From assembly GCA_004292955.1 (NCBI GenBank), contig RDXX01000035.1:1-64000 (forward strand): 64,000 nt of DNA. The letters run 5' to 3'. The notes beneath the pieces are model-generated. The model was given only the letters and a program-made list of their open reading frames with translations. It was not told the origin of the DNA and did no database searches. This document shows positions 62,768 through 64,000 of the stretch, in pieces (within the stretch, counting starts at the first letter, position 1; each line of letters opens with the position of its first letter). Source of the DNA: Oscillatoriales cyanobacterium. Lineage in GTDB: Bacteria > Cyanobacteriota > Cyanobacteriia > Cyanobacteriales > Microcoleaceae. A program made the position numbers and the translations under genes.

Positions 62768-63377
62768 CAAAAGCACTTCCTCAGCATGAGTCCGGTTCTC
62801 TAACTTTGGATTATTCGACTCTACACCGCCCCCAACACCCGAAAGATGAAGATTTGTAATGTTTTGTCAACATCTTAGGGTTGCTGAATTAAAATCTTCT
62901 CATAAAAAAGACGAGCTTCTAGCAGGCAAAATTATGAAAAAAAATTTAAAACTCAGCTTATGAGATGGAATTCGCTGCTCTGACAAGGTGCAATAACAAT
63001 GTAACTAATGTAACTTTTGATGCAAGAACCACTAGCATTAACCTTGTTGAAGGTCACAGGCCAATTTCTCGCCGTGCCTTCTGAAAATCGCTTTCCTCGT
63101 CGATCGCATCAAATTTCAAGTGCCATTACTTTGTTTGCACGACGGGAACCGCAGATGTAAAGGAAAAATTTAAGTCCAAAGCTGACGCACCAGAACTTTG
63201 AGCGACGGTTTTTTGACCGGCAACGAGGACAGAAACACAGTCTTTTCCTCCATCAAACCTGGTTTTTGCGTCCAAGACTCAACTCGATTCGATCGAATGA
63301 ATGCAGTCGCAGCCAACATTTAGTTAGATGTTGCGATACAGCAAGTTGCGCGCTTGTACAGGGAGCTAACGGCAGTG
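62768..63377. other. Region without recognisable gene
   Basis: 610 bp. Several short frames open on both strands, but none shows a ribosome binding site or family motif. The first 200 bp are AT-rich. The last part is the leader of the gene at 63378. Confidence 0.5.
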
Positions 63378-64000
63378 ATGGATCTCGATTGTTTACCTTA
63401 CGGCGCAGGCCACGCCCAGGAAGGGGTCTGTCTGCTAGTGCGAATGGGGCCGTACCGCATTTTACTCGACTGCGGTATAGAGGATGTCGCACCCCTGTCA
63501 GCGACACTAGATCGATCGCCCCCAGTCGATTTCGTAGTGTGCACCCACGCCCACTCCGATCATGCCAGAGGTTTGCTCGCACTCCACCAGGCTTTCCCCC
63601 TGTTGCCAATTTACGCCAGCGAAGTCACAGCGCGACTGCTACCGCTTAACTGGCCGGCCCAGTCTCAGCAGCCAGAGTCGCATTTCTGTGAGGCTCTACC
63701 CTGGCAGTCGCCGATCGAACTGCGCCGAGGACTGAGCGTGCAGTTGTTCCCGTCGGGCCATTTGCCCGGAGCGGCGACTGTACTCTTGACCTATGAAGCC
63801 CCCCATCGCACCTACACCCTGGTTTACACCGGCGACTTTTTTCTATCGAATTGTCGTTTGGTGGAAGGTTTGCCGCTGGGACAACTCCGGGGCATGAAGC
63901 CCGACGTGTTAATTTTGGAAGGTAGTTACGGCACAGCGCGCCACCCTCACCGCCGACAACTGGAAAATCAGTTAGCCGATCGCATCCACCGCGCGATCGC
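63378..64000 (+). CDS. Metallo-beta-lactamase-fold protein (RNA-processing type), 5' part
   Basis: 207 residues visible; the frame is open at the window end. The metal site HAHSDH is at residues 57-62, preceded by the beta-strand RILLDCGIED. The later SGHLPGAATVLL and YTGDFF are the second His and Asp motifs. The style fits the beta-CASP-type RNA-processing or exonuclease branch (CPSF/YSH1-like) more than hydrolases of small substrates. The ATG at 63378 is the first in frame after a stop at 63321; a GTG lies one codon earlier. Confidence 0.8.
   Translation, partial: MDLDCLPYGAGHAQEGVCLLVRMGPYRILLDCGIEDVAPLSATLDRSPPVDFVVCTHAHSDHARGLLALHQAFPLLPIYASEVTARLLPLNWPAQSQQPESHFCEALPWQSPIELRRGLSVQLFPSGHLPGAATVLLTYEAPHRTYTLVYTGDFFLSNCRLVEGLPLGQLRGMKPDVLILEGSYGTARHPHRRQLENQLADRIHRAI

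Noticed and set aside
63253-63609. 118-residue minus-strand frame near the window end
   Set aside because: It is antisense to the start of the metallo-beta-lactamase-fold gene, which has clear motifs.

Overview
The window comes from a filamentous, non-heterocystous cyanobacterium of the Oscillatoria/Microcoleus/Phormidium kind. The evidence is a form IB rbcL-rbcX-rbcS cluster, cyanophycinase plus cyanophycin synthetase, a high-light-inducible protein, a CyanoP-type PsbP, very frequent HIP1-like GCGATCGC sites, and many short tandem and palindromic repeats of the sort that crowd intergenic DNA in this group. No rRNA or tRNA gene was recognised. The genus is an inference.

Layout. 1-22.9 kb is mostly housekeeping: a decayed group II intron end, a small secreted protein, cysA, argC, eno, an RTX-repeat protein, maf, a PsbP-like lipoprotein, an Hlip, larB, a peptide-type solute-binding lipoprotein, ispF, a DUF1517 protein, trmD and cphB-cphA. 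Between these sit a PIN/nuclease-like pair and a zeta-type P-loop kinase with a previously unlisted 59-residue partner. 22.9-30.0 kb is a worn defence and toxin-antitoxin island: hicBA, an MmeI-like restriction-methylation gene whose centre is replaced by an IS200/IS605-type element, a frameshifted VapC, xisI, a DUF433 antitoxin with a truncated VapC, and a three-gene operon with an AbiEii-like nucleotidyltransferase. 30-46 kb returns to core genes (cobL, a Ser/Thr kinase, rbcLXS, a PQQ propeller, a YyaL-type thioredoxin-domain protein) mixed with unknowns.

46.8-56.5 kb is the most interesting block. Three family-2 glycosyltransferases, an ABC-2 permease (Wzm-like), an ABC ATPase (Wzt-like) fused to a sulfotransferase, and an 828-residue protein that joins a sulfotransferase to a polysaccharide-deacetylase fold lacking its metal ligands form one co-directional cluster, probably for making, sulfating and exporting a surface glycan. 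A roughly 45-residue module that I do not recognise recurs in four of these proteins (five copies). 56.5-64 kb holds a geranylgeranyl-reductase-like flavoprotein, a retropepsin-like pair, dxs, a SET-domain/DUF4926 pair, three tandem XRE regulators (the third broken) and the start of a metallo-beta-lactamase-fold protein cut by the window edge.

Repeats are a second theme: two copies of a 125-bp MITE with target-site duplications, several unrelated nested palindromes built on the same plan, a 78-bp tandem array that supplies the end of a coding sequence, and one intergenic repeat inserted in frame inside a gene. All product names come from reading motifs by eye. No database search was run.
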